Below, one piece after another: positions 26,646 to 34,356 of a stretch of DNA of 64,000 nt; position 1 is the stretch's first letter, and every line of letters begins with the position of its first letter. This DNA comes from Natronohydrobacter sp. (GTDB lineage: Bacteria; Pseudomonadota; Alphaproteobacteria; Rhodobacterales; Rhodobacteraceae): assembly GCA_007125005.1 (NCBI GenBank), contig SLDY01000035.1, positions 1 through 64,000 on the forward strand, read 5' to 3'. The translations under genes and the position numbers were made by a program. The notes beneath the pieces were generated by a model that saw only the letters and a list, made by a program, of their open reading frames with translations, was not told where the DNA came from and did not search any database.

Positions 26646-27557
26646 ATGATTACACCACAGGATTCGACCATTCTTTTGGCAATTGCGGAGGCCAGTGCCA
26701 GAGGCGGCAGCTGGTCAATGATGTTGCAGTCCCTGTGTGAATATCTGCGGGCGGATCATGCGACACTGTATTTCGCGGATCAGGGATGGACCCCGGAAGG
26801 CGCTGCCGAACATCCCTTACCGCCAGCGCTTGCAGGTTTGCGCTTGGGGAGGGTCTATACCGGAGAGGAGTTGGCGGAGCGCCTCTTCGCACTTGATGAT
26901 CTGCCGCAGGCCAAAGATCAGCGCGCGATTGGTATACGCTCGGCCCATGGCGCGGGCTGGCTTATCCTTGCACGCGCGCGCGAGTTATTTCGCGCCTCAG
27001 ACAGCGCCGCGCTGGCTGCCCTTGTGCCGCATCTGGCGCATGCCTTTGCAATGGCAGCGCAGGTACGTGCCCAAACGGAATGTGCTGCTCAGGCAGAGGC
27101 CGTGATGCGCAGGCTTGGTATCGGAGCTTTGCGCTGGGACAAAACCGACAGGATTGTAAGTAGTGATCCGGTCTCGCAAGACATTCTCGCAGCATTACCG
27201 GCCCATGCCAAACTTCCTTCCCCGGAAGCTGGCAGGCCATTTCACCAGATTACCCAGGGCGTTGAGCTCTTGGTGCAGACCGAGATGGATGGTGCATCCA
27301 AAGGTTTGTTGCGGATGAACAGGCAGACCCTTCCGAGTGCAGAGCTTATCGCTCAGGCGCTTGAGTTAACCCTCGCGGAAGCACGTCTCGCACGTGCTTT
27401 GGGGCAGGGTGACAATCTGCGCGAGGCTGCGATGCGCCTCAATCTGACAATCGAGACTGCGCGCTACTACTCCAAACAGATCTTTGCCAAGACCGGTTTG
27501 CGTGGTCAGCCTGATCTGATCCGCAGGCTTTGGTCAGGGGTTCTTGTCTTGGCTTGA
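26646..27557 (+). CDS. LuxR-type helix-turn-helix transcriptional regulator
   Basis: A 303-residue regulator. The C-terminal 60 residues match a LuxR/FixJ DNA-binding domain (LTLAEARLARALGQG, LREAAMRLNLTIETARYYSKQIFAKTG). The N-terminal 200 residues look like a GAF/PAS-type sensing region with YLRADHATLYFAD, but no diagnostic ligand-binding motif, and they lack the autoinducer signature residues of LuxR proteins. The ligand is unknown. It is divergent from cysD-cysNC with 91 bases between start codons and ends six bases before the convergent plsY stop. Confidence 0.85.
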   Translation: MITPQDSTILLAIAEASARGGSWSMMLQSLCEYLRADHATLYFADQGWTPEGAAEHPLPPALAGLRLGRVYTGEELAERLFALDDLPQAKDQRAIGIRSAHGAGWLILARARELFRASDSAALAALVPHLAHAFAMAAQVRAQTECAAQAEAVMRRLGIGALRWDKTDRIVSSDPVSQDILAALPAHAKLPSPEAGRPFHQITQGVELLVQTEMDGASKGLLRMNRQTLPSAELIAQALELTLAEARLARALGQGDNLREAAMRLNLTIETARYYSKQIFAKTGLRGQPDLIRRLWSGVLVLA

Positions 27558-27563
27558 GCAGGG

Positions 27564-28172
27564 TTACTTATCACGCCCGAAACGTGCCTCAGTTCCTGAT
27601 ATCAGCCTGCTTATATTGTCACGATGTTTGTAGAACACCATCGCTGCCATGGCCAGAAACAGAGCGATCATGCTGTTATATCCAAGCAAGAATGCCAGCA
27701 CAGGGGTGAGCGCCATTGCAACAAGGGCCGAGAGTGAGGAATAGCGCGTCAGTTTGAAAATAGTCAGCCACACTGCGCAAACAACAAGACCTACCGGCCA
27801 CGCCAATACAAGCGTCGTTCCGATAAAGGTCGCAACCCCCTTGCCCCCGCGAAATTTCAGGTAGATGGGGTAAAGATGCCCGATGAAAGCCATCAATGCG
27901 GCAATCTGAGCCGCGCCCTCGCCGATGGCTGCCCAGGCAACTAGCGCCGCAATCGCGCCTTTGCCTGCATCGAGCAAGAATGTCAGAACTCCCGCAAGTT
28001 TGTTGCCGGTGCGCATTACATTGGTCGCGCCGATATTACCCGAACCCATCTTGCGCAGATCGCCCAACCCCATGAGCCGCGCCATGACCATACCGAAAGG
28101 GATTGCGCCGATAAGATACGATACCAAGCCCACCAGCGCGAGAAGCCAGAGCGGAGTGATCAGTTCAGGCAT
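27564..28172 (-). CDS. plsY: Glycerol-3-phosphate acyltransferase PlsY
   Basis: A 202-residue inner-membrane enzyme with about five membrane helices that transfers acyl groups from acyl-phosphate to glycerol-3-phosphate, the first step of phospholipid synthesis. The conserved loops SGNIGATNVMRTGN (about 36-49), FRGGKGVAT and the final HRDNISRL are present. Its start at 28172 overlaps the pyrC-like gene by 8 bases and it is the last gene of the pyrB operon. The open frame to 28316 is rejected as it lies inside the pyrC-like gene. Confidence 0.95.
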   Translation of the reverse strand: MPELITPLWLLALVGLVSYLIGAIPFGMVMARLMGLGDLRKMGSGNIGATNVMRTGNKLAGVLTFLLDAGKGAIAALVAWAAIGEGAAQIAALMAFIGHLYPIYLKFRGGKGVATFIGTTLVLAWPVGLVVCAVWLTIFKLTRYSSLSALVAMALTPVLAFLLGYNSMIALFLAMAAMVFYKHRDNISRLISGTEARFGRDK

Positions 28173-29445
28173 CTGCCTGCTCCCGCGCATGCACGCACTG
28201 GCCTGCCACATATGTTGCCAGAACCCGCCCCTGCATTCGCGCCTCATCGAAGGGCGTATTCTTGGATTTCGATTGCAGCTTGAAGCGATCAAGGATGAAG
28301 GGCGCATCGGGATCAAAGAGCACCAGATCTGCGGGTGCGCCGACCGCCAGTCTCCCGGCTGTCAGCCCAAGGCGCCGGGCCGGATTGAGCGAGAGCGCGC
28401 GCCATACCAAGGGCAGGCTGAGGCCTTCTGAGTGATGAAGGCGCATCGCGGCGGGCAGGAGCGTTTCGAGCCCCACAGCACCCGCCGCGGCTTCCTCGAA
28501 GGGCAGACGTTTTGATTCTTCGTCCTGCGGCGTGTGCATCGAGCAGATCACGTCTATGATCCCCTCGGCCACAGCTTGCACCAGAGCACGCCGGTCATCC
28601 TCGCTGCGCAGGGGCGGCGTGAACTTGAAGAAGGTGCGGTAATCCCCAACATCAAACTCATTGAGTGTGAGATGATGGATCGAGATCCCGGCACTGACAT
28701 CGAGCCCATTGTTCTTGGCGCGCATCAGTGCTGGCAGGCTACGCGCTGTCGTGATCTGGTCAGCGTGGTAGCGCACTCCTGTCATCTCGACGAGGCCCAT
28801 GTCACGGTCCAGCCCCATCCGCTCGGCCATGGGAGAGACTGCCGGAAGGCCCTTGAGCGATGCGAATTTGCCGCTGCTGGCGCAGGCCCCGGCAGACAGC
28901 CCGGCATCCTGCGGATGCCCGATGATGAGCGCACCCATACCGCGCGCATAGCTCATGCAACGGCCCAGCAGTTTGGTGTCGCTCACGACCCGGTCACCAT
29001 CCGTAAAGGCCACAGCACCCGCATCGAGCAGAAACCCGATCTCCGCCATCTCGCGCCCCGCGCGCCCGCGCGTTAGCGCGGCCATGGCGCGGATATGGAC
29101 CGGGGTGCGCGCCTGAGCGCGGCGCGTGACATATTCCAGCACTTCTGGCGTGTCTATGGCAGGATCAGTGTCTGGGCGCATCACGATGGTGGAAACACCA
29201 CCGCGTGCCGCCGCGAGCCCTGCAGTTCGCAGGCTTTCCTTGTGTTGTGCACCCGGCTCACCCACCTGCACGCCCATATCGACAATGCCCGGTGCGAGGC
29301 ATTTGCCGTGGCAGTCCACTGCCTCGGCATCCTCGGGGCAGGGGCCATCGCGTTCCACGATCTGCCCATCTCTGATCAGAAGCGTGCCGATCTCGTCGGT
29401 TCCGGTTTCCGGGTCAATCAGGCGAGCATTATGGAACCAGAGCAT
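28165..29445 (-). CDS. Dihydroorotase-like protein, catalytic zinc site lost (PyrC-like)
   Basis: A 426-residue amidohydrolase with clear similarity to type I dihydroorotases (CLAPGIVDMGVQVGEPGA, GAVAFTDGD, SIHHLTLNE, HTPQDEESKRLPF). The metal site is not intact: the HxH of the first strand is Gly58-Val-Gln60, a YHxxH histidine is Gln in YHADQ, and the essential Asp of the usual DHAPH motif is Met in CSMHTPQ. By analogy with the inactive PyrC paralogues that pair with PyrB in other proteobacteria, it may be a structural partner of aspartate transcarbamoylase. An active dihydroorotase would then be encoded elsewhere. It overlaps the neighbouring genes by one and 8 bases. Confidence 0.88.
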   Translation of the reverse strand: MLWFHNARLIDPETGTDEIGTLLIRDGQIVERDGPCPEDAEAVDCHGKCLAPGIVDMGVQVGEPGAQHKESLRTAGLAAARGGVSTIVMRPDTDPAIDTPEVLEYVTRRAQARTPVHIRAMAALTRGRAGREMAEIGFLLDAGAVAFTDGDRVVSDTKLLGRCMSYARGMGALIIGHPQDAGLSAGACASSGKFASLKGLPAVSPMAERMGLDRDMGLVEMTGVRYHADQITTARSLPALMRAKNNGLDVSAGISIHHLTLNEFDVGDYRTFFKFTPPLRSEDDRRALVQAVAEGIIDVICSMHTPQDEESKRLPFEEAAAGAVGLETLLPAAMRLHHSEGLSLPLVWRALSLNPARRLGLTAGRLAVGAPADLVLFDPDAPFILDRFKLQSKSKNTPFDEARMQGRVLATYVAGQCVHAREQADA

Positions 29446-29900
29446 CAGATCCTCCGAGGGCTTGCGATGGTATCGCGGATCAGTCGGGCCACGCCCGCTG
29501 GGTCGATCAGATGTTGCAGATAGACCCGCTGGCCCACTCCCTGCACCAGAACCCCCGTCAGCCAGACCTGCAGACGGGTGATCCCTTCAATCGCGATGGC
29601 ATTTTCATTGTCCCCGATGAGCCGGCGAGAGGTCAGCACATAGATCGGCCCTGGCGACAGGATGCGCTGAGCCAGAAGCGGGCCGACCATCAGCGCGAAG
29701 GTCACGAGCATTCCTGTTCCGATGCCCTGCAAGGGACGCCCGAGCGCCATGTCGAGCCCGATAAGAAAAACCAGAACCACGATCAGCGATGCGACACCGA
29801 TCAGTGCCGCGCCCAGTAGCTTCACCTCGAAATCGGGGCGGATCACGGCGACGATCTCTTCGCCGCGTTCGAGCTTAACATGGGCAGGCAGATGCTCCAT
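29445..29900 (-). CDS. Small membrane protein with PH-like (bPH) domain
   Basis: A 151-residue protein with two membrane helices (about 30-75) and a C-terminal beta-rich part containing YVLTSRRLI and ITRLQVWLTGV, typical of bacterial PH-like domains. Function unknown. It is the third gene of the pyrB operon: two bases after the gene for another PH-like protein and overlapping the pyrC-like gene by one base (TGATG). Such close coupling suggests production with the pyrimidine enzymes, but no biochemical link can be read from the sequence. Confidence 0.7.
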   Translation of the reverse strand: MEHLPAHVKLERGEEIVAVIRPDFEVKLLGAALIGVASLIVVLVFLIGLDMALGRPLQGIGTGMLVTFALMVGPLLAQRILSPGPIYVLTSRRLIGDNENAIAIEGITRLQVWLTGVLVQGVGQRVYLQHLIDPAGVARLIRDTIASPRRI

Positions 29901-29902
29901 GC

Positions 29903-30373
29903 TCAGCCACCCTTGCGCTTGGCGCGTTTTTCGCGCGCGGCGTCTATCTCGGCCACGATGGCCTCGGCATCCGCTACATGCTTGATCAGATGCTTGTCAC
30001 CACCCTTTGTCACGAGCTGGATATCGCCAAAGAGGCGGCGGACCGTCTCAAGCTCCAGAAGGTAAGCCTGCCGGCCTCCGGGGCCAACAAGCCGCGTGTT
30101 GCTCAGCACCCAATAAAACTTCATCTGCTCCGAATAAAGCCACAGCCCCCGCACGATCAGCGCCAGCACCGCGCCCAAAGAGCCGATCAGCACATGATCA
30201 GATCCGATCAGCGCCAGCACCATGCCAACCACACCCATGCCCAGCAGGGCCATCGCGGTATGATCGCGGATATAGGTCGCGCGGTCGGAGCGGATCTCGC
30301 GCAGCCGCTTTTCACCCGGTTCGGGTTCGAAAACGGTATCGCCAAGGCTGCTCTCGCGGATCTCTTCACCCAT
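29903..30373 (-). CDS. Small membrane protein with PH-like (bPH) domain
   Basis: A 156-residue protein that starts with an acidic leader ([21 protein letters not shown]), has two membrane helices (about 40-82), and a C-terminal domain with [11 protein letters not shown] and [17 protein letters not shown], resembling the PH-like fold of the gene that follows. The two proteins are probably paralogues and could work as a pair. Its start overlaps the pyrB stop by 8 bases. The longer frame to 30520 lies within pyrB and is not used. Confidence 0.7.
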   Translation of the reverse strand: MGEEIRESSLGDTVFEPEPGEKRLREIRSDRATYIRDHTAMALLGMGVVGMVLALIGSDHVLIGSLGAVLALIVRGLWLYSEQMKFYWVLSNTRLVGPGGRQAYLLELETVRRLFGDIQLVTKGGDKHLIKHVADAEAIVAEIDAAREKRAKRKGG

Positions 30374-31334
30374 TGGCGGCCTCGCGCAATCGGGCACGTT
30401 CGCGCGCGCGGCGCAGATTGCGCGCCAGCAGATCCATAGCGGCCATGCGCACGGCCACCCCCATCTCCACCTGTTCCTGAATGACCGAGCGGTTGATGTC
30501 ATCGGCAATCGCACTGTCAATCTCGACCCCGCGATTCATCGGCCCCGGATGCATCACGATGGCGTCTTCCTTCGCATGGGCGAGCTTTTCGGCATCAAGT
30601 CCGTAGCGGTGGAAATATTCGCGCTCCGAAGGCACGAACCCGCCATCCATCCGCTCACGCTGCAACCTCAGCATCATTACTACATCCGCGCCTTCGAGCC
30701 CGGCGCGCATGTCATCAAAAACCTCAACGCCGAATTCTTCCACACCTTTCGGCATCAGCGTGGGCGGGGCGATCAGGCGGATGCGGTTCTCCATCTTGCC
30801 CAGCAGGATGAGATTCGATCGCGCGACGCGACTATGCGCAATGTCACCACAGATCGCCACCACCAGCCGGTGCAGACGCCCTTTCTTGCGGCGGATTGTC
30901 AGCGCATCGAGCAATGCCTGCGTGGGATGCTCGTGCTTGCCGTCTCCAGCATTCAGCACCGCGCAATTCACCTTCTCGGCCAGCAGATTGACCGCGCCCG
31001 AACTGCCATGGCGCACTACCAGAAGATCGGGGTGCATCGCATTCAGCGTCAGCGCCGTGTCGATCAGCGTCTCGCCCTTCTTGAGGCTTGAATGCGCCAT
31101 CGACATATTCATCACATCCGCACCCAACCTTTTGCCGGCCAACTCGAAACTTGCCTGCGTTCGGGTCGAGGATTCGAAGAACATATTGATCTGCGTCATG
31201 CCTTCCAGCACGGTCGCGTGTTTCTCGCTGGAGCGATTCAGCGCGACGTATTCTTCCGCCAGATCGAGAACAGTTGTGATCTCGGCGGGTTTGAGGGGCT
31301 CTATCCCCAAGAGATGATTTTGAGAAAACTCCAT
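30366..31334 (-). CDS. pyrB: Aspartate carbamoyltransferase catalytic subunit
   Basis: A 322-residue enzyme that makes carbamoyl aspartate from carbamoyl phosphate and aspartate, the committed step of pyrimidine synthesis. The carbamoyl-phosphate loop [21 protein letters not shown] and [11 protein letters not shown] are all present. A regulatory pyrI is not adjacent. A 1.9-kb open frame extends upstream to 32252, but that part is antisense to the UDG gene and conserved sequence begins at 31334 ([10 protein letters not shown]). A promoter candidate lies at 31370-31398 and a GGGGG ribosome site precedes the ATG. Confidence 0.96.
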   Translation of the reverse strand: MEFSQNHLLGIEPLKPAEITTVLDLAEEYVALNRSSEKHATVLEGMTQINMFFESSTRTQASFELAGKRLGADVMNMSMAHSSLKKGETLIDTALTLNAMHPDLLVVRHGSSGAVNLLAEKVNCAVLNAGDGKHEHPTQALLDALTIRRKKGRLHRLVVAICGDIAHSRVARSNLILLGKMENRIRLIAPPTLMPKGVEEFGVEVFDDMRAGLEGADVVMMLRLQRERMDGGFVPSEREYFHRYGLDAEKLAHAKEDAIVMHPGPMNRGVEIDSAIADDINRSVIQEQVEMGVAVRMAAMDLLARNLRRARERARLREAANG

Positions 31335-31369
31335 TCGCCCCCGCAATCTGGCCCCGCTCCTTATAGAAA

Positions 31370-31398
31370 CCGCACTCCGCGACGACAAGGCCGCTTTA
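31370..31398 (-). promoter_or_regulatory. Candidate sigma-70-type promoter of the pyrB operon
   Basis: On the minus strand TTGTCG and TATAAG are separated by exactly 17 bases and lie 36 bases before the pyrB ATG. The -10 box matches five of six bases of the consensus. Confidence 0.5.
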
Positions 31399-31430
31399 CC
31401 CGGCATCGCACGGCGTTTACGCTTTGCTGC

Positions 31431-32228
31431 ATGAGTGGAGCCGCGCATTGGGAAACAGATTGGTACATGGCCCGCGCCTGCCTTGAATGGCAGGTCGAAA
31501 TGGGAGTGGATGAGGCCATCTGCGATGTGCCTGTCAATCGCTATGCGCTGCAACCTGCACCGCCGAAACCTGTGCCCATCCCCGCTGCGCCATCTGCGCC
31601 AGCTATCGTTGGCGCGCCGGATCCCGTCTCGGAGGCTCATGTCGCGGCAGCATCGGCCACGGATCTCGCGGCGCTTGAGGCCGCGCTTGCCGCCTATCCA
31701 CATTGCGACTTGCGCCTTGGTGCGCGTAATCTTGTCTTCTCCGATGGGCGCCCGGAAGCGCGCGTCATGATCATCGGCGAAGCTCCCGGCCGCGAGGAGG
31801 ATTTGCAGGGCAAGCCCTTCGTCGGTGAGGCGGGCCAGCTTTTGGATCGGATGTTCGCCGCCATCACCATGCAGCGCGACCATCCGAATCCGGGCCGCGC
31901 GCTTTACATCACCAATATCCTGCCCTGGCGCCCACCGCAAAACCGTGACCCAAGCGCAGAAGAGCGCGCAATGTTCCGCCCCTTCGTGCTGCGCCATATC
32001 GAACTGGCCGATCCTGATCTTGTGGTGCTGATGGGCCGTATCTCCTCTGCGACCCTGCTTGAGACAAGCGAAGGCATCACCCGTATTCGTGGTAAATGGC
32101 ACGAACTTGCCGGGCGGCCTGCGCTGCCGATGCTGCACCCTGCCTATCTGTTGCGCAACCCTGCCGCCAAGCGCGAGGCATGGGCCGACCTTCTGGAACT
32201 GCAAGCAAAGCTGAGAACCCTGCCATGA
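31431..32228 (+). CDS. Uracil-DNA glycosylase, family 4-like
   Basis: A 265-residue UDG with [19 protein letters not shown] (catalytic motif A, about 114-132), [13 protein letters not shown] and the [14 protein letters not shown] motif B. It removes uracil from DNA. The only cysteines are at 17, 31 and 92; the second cysteine pair that holds the 4Fe-4S cluster in classical family 4 enzymes is missing. A long Pro/Ala-rich linker (about 40-80) separates a short N-terminal segment (ALEWQ-like CLEWQVEMG) from the core. It overlaps moaB by 4 bases and is divergent from pyrB. Confidence 0.85.
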   Translation: MSGAAHWETDWYMARACLEWQVEMGVDEAICDVPVNRYALQPAPPKPVPIPAAPSAPAIVGAPDPVSEAHVAAASATDLAALEAALAAYPHCDLRLGARNLVFSDGRPEARVMIIGEAPGREEDLQGKPFVGEAGQLLDRMFAAITMQRDHPNPGRALYITNILPWRPPQNRDPSAEERAMFRPFVLRHIELADPDLVVLMGRISSATLLETSEGITRIRGKWHELAGRPALPMLHPAYLLRNPAAKREAWADLLELQAKLRTLP

Positions 32229-32767
32229 CCCGCCTTGACGAGACCAAACCATTCATGCCCGTGCGCTTTGGCGTCCTCACTGTATCGGATACCCGTGATC
32301 TGAGTGCGGATAAATCCGGCGACACGCTGGTCGGGCGGATAGAGGCGGCTGGCCATGTGCTTGCCGCGCGTGACATCCTGCGCGACGAACGCGCCGAGAT
32401 CACCGCCCGCTTGCGCCAGTGGTGCGCAGATCCGGGCATAGACGCAATTCTTACCACGGGCGGCACTGGGCTCACCGGGCGCGATGTGACGGTCGAGGCG
32501 CATCGGGATGTCTATGAGAAGGAGATCGAAGCCTTCGGCACAATCTTCACGATTGTTTCAATGCAGAAGATCGGCACATCGGCGATCCAGTCGCGTGCCT
32601 GTGCAGGGGTGGCGCAAGGCACCTATCTCTTTGCACTGCCTGGCTCTCCGGGTGCCTGCAAGGACGCATGGGACGAGATCCTCGCGCTACAATTCGATTT
32701 TCGCCACCGCCCATGCAATTTCGTCGAGATTTTTCCGCGATTGGACGAGCATTTGCGACGGAAGTAA
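32225..32767 (+). CDS. moaB: Molybdopterin adenylyl-transferase family protein MoaB
   Basis: A 180-residue MoaB/Mog-fold protein with [17 protein letters not shown] at the N terminus, [14 protein letters not shown] (about 79-92) and [14 protein letters not shown] near the C terminus. It adenylylates molybdopterin before metal insertion or, like E. coli MoaB, may be non-essential. It begins inside the last codon of the UDG gene (ATGA), so the two are cotranscribed. No other moa gene is in the window. Confidence 0.92.
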   Translation: MTRLDETKPFMPVRFGVLTVSDTRDLSADKSGDTLVGRIEAAGHVLAARDILRDERAEITARLRQWCADPGIDAILTTGGTGLTGRDVTVEAHRDVYEKEIEAFGTIFTIVSMQKIGTSAIQSRACAGVAQGTYLFALPGSPGACKDAWDEILALQFDFRHRPCNFVEIFPRLDEHLRRK

Positions 32768-32853
32768 CGCTCTGTTGCGTTTTAATTCATTGAACTGAAG
32801 CTGCATTTGCGGCGTAAATGCCCTTGCGCCCTTTCTCATGGACCGGAGATGCG

Positions 32854-34353
32854 ATGCGTTTTCTTACTCGCAGCCTGATCGCGCTCGCCTTCGCGGCGCT
32901 GTCGCTCGCGGCGCTTGGCTATTCTGGCTACACGCTGATGAACGCGATCCAGACCCGTTCCGAAGCCCCCGTTGGTGGGCCCGGCGCTGGGGCGCGCGAG
33001 CGGGTCTTCACCGTGCGTGCACTGACTGTGACATCGGGTGACGTCACTCCAGAGCTTTCGGCTTTCGGTGAGGTCCGCACGCGTCGTGCGCTTGAGCTGC
33101 GCGCGCCTTTAGGTGGCACAGTGCTGGAGCTGGCGCCGGGTTTCGAAGATGGCGCGGAGGTGACGGAAGGCCAGCTTCTCTTCCGCATCGACCCATCTGA
33201 TGCCGAAGCAGCCCTTGCGCTTTCTCGATCCGACTTGGCGCGCGCCGAGGCTGAATTGCGCGATGCAATCCGCGCGCTTGATCTCGCGGCCGAAGATGTC
33301 GAGGCGACGCAGGCGCAATTCGACCTGCGCGCCCGCGCGCTCGAGCGCAGGCAGGGGTTGGCGGAGCGCGGGGTTGCAACCGAGGCCGCGCTGGAAGAGG
33401 CCGAGCTTGCGCTTGCCACTGCGCGGCAGGCGCTGGTCAGTCGCAGGCAGGCCGAGGCACAGGCCGAAGCCCGCCGCGATCAGGCGCAGACGGCGCTGGA
33501 GCGGCAGCGAATTTCATTGGCTGATGCCGAGCGGCGGTTGGCGGATACACGCGTCTATGCGGGTTTCAGCGGCACACTGGCCGATGTGGCGATTGTCGAG
33601 GGCGGGATCGTGACCTCGCAGGAGAAGCTTGCGCGCATCATCGACCCCGAAGCGCTGGAGGTTTCGGTCAGTGTCTCGACTGCGCAATATCTGCGGCTGA
33701 TCGATGAGAGCGGGCGACTGATCAACTCGGAGGCAGAAGTTGCGCTGGAAGTGGCGGGTTTCGAGATCACCTCGCCGGGCCGTGTGTTGCGTGCCTCCGC
33801 CACGGTCGCGGAGGGTCAGACCGGGCGACGCATCTTCGTGGAACTGCTCGCCCCGCGTGGCTTTCGGCCCGGCGATTTTGTGACGGTGCGGCTTATGGAG
33901 CCTGCGCTGCAGGGCGTCGCACTTCTGCCCGCCACTGCCGTAAATCCGGCGGGAAATGCGCTGCTCATCAATGCTGAGAACCGGCTCGAGGCGGTGCCGG
34001 TCACGGTGCTGCGCCGTCAGGGCGATTCGGTCATTGTCGAGGCGCCCTCGCTTGCAGGGCGAGAGATCGTGCGCGAGATCGGCCCAAATCTTGGCGCTGG
34101 CATTCTCGTGCGTCCACAGCGCGAAACAGCAAGCGGTGAAATCGTGCCGGAAGCGCCGGAGATGGTGACACTTGATCCCGAACGTCGCGCTAAGCTGATC
34201 GCGCAGGTCGAAAGTAACACCCGCATGCCCGAACAGGTCCGCGCGCGCATGATCGCGCAGCTTTCCGAAGATGCAGTTCCGGCCACAATGCTGGAGCGAC
34301 TTGAGAGTGGTGGCGGTGGCGGTGGCGGCGGTCGTGCGCAGAGCGGGGGCTGA
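32854..34353 (+). CDS. RND efflux periplasmic adaptor (HlyD/MFP family)
   Basis: A 499-residue membrane-fusion protein. It has an N-terminal membrane anchor or signal (FLTRSLIALAFAALSLAALG), a biotinyl-lipoyl-like domain (RAPLGGTVLELAPGFEDGAEVTEGQLLFRID split around about 90-120), and a coiled-coil hairpin (about 125-220) rich in Ala, Arg and Glu. A beta-barrel domain follows. An unusual C-terminal extension (about 430-499) ends in eight consecutive Gly. It joins the inner-membrane pump of the next gene to an outer-membrane channel encoded elsewhere. The start at 32854 is preferred to 32818 since the positive MRF start leads directly into the anchor. Confidence 0.88.
   Translation: MRFLTRSLIALAFAALSLAALGYSGYTLMNAIQTRSEAPVGGPGAGARERVFTVRALTVTSGDVTPELSAFGEVRTRRALELRAPLGGTVLELAPGFEDGAEVTEGQLLFRIDPSDAEAALALSRSDLARAEAELRDAIRALDLAAEDVEATQAQFDLRARALERRQGLAERGVATEAALEEAELALATARQALVSRRQAEAQAEARRDQAQTALERQRISLADAERRLADTRVYAGFSGTLADVAIVEGGIVTSQEKLARIIDPEALEVSVSVSTAQYLRLIDESGRLINSEAEVALEVAGFEITSPGRVLRASATVAEGQTGRRIFVELLAPRGFRPGDFVTVRLMEPALQGVALLPATAVNPAGNALLINAENRLEAVPVTVLRRQGDSVIVEAPSLAGREIVREIGPNLGAGILVRPQRETASGEIVPEAPEMVTLDPERRAKLIAQVESNTRMPEQVRARMIAQLSEDAVPATMLERLESGGGGGGGGRAQSGG
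34309..34332 (+). repeat. GGY triplet repeat (poly-Gly) in the RND adaptor gene
   Basis: Eight glycine codons, alternating mostly GGT and GGC, encode residues 486-493. Tracts like this are prone to length change by strand slippage. Confidence 0.75.
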
Positions 34354-34356
34354 CCT

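Noticed and set aside
31335..32252. Upstream extension of pyrB to a 628-residue frame
   Set aside because: The extension is antisense to the UDG gene, and PyrB similarity begins at 31334 with a good promoter and ribosome site before it.
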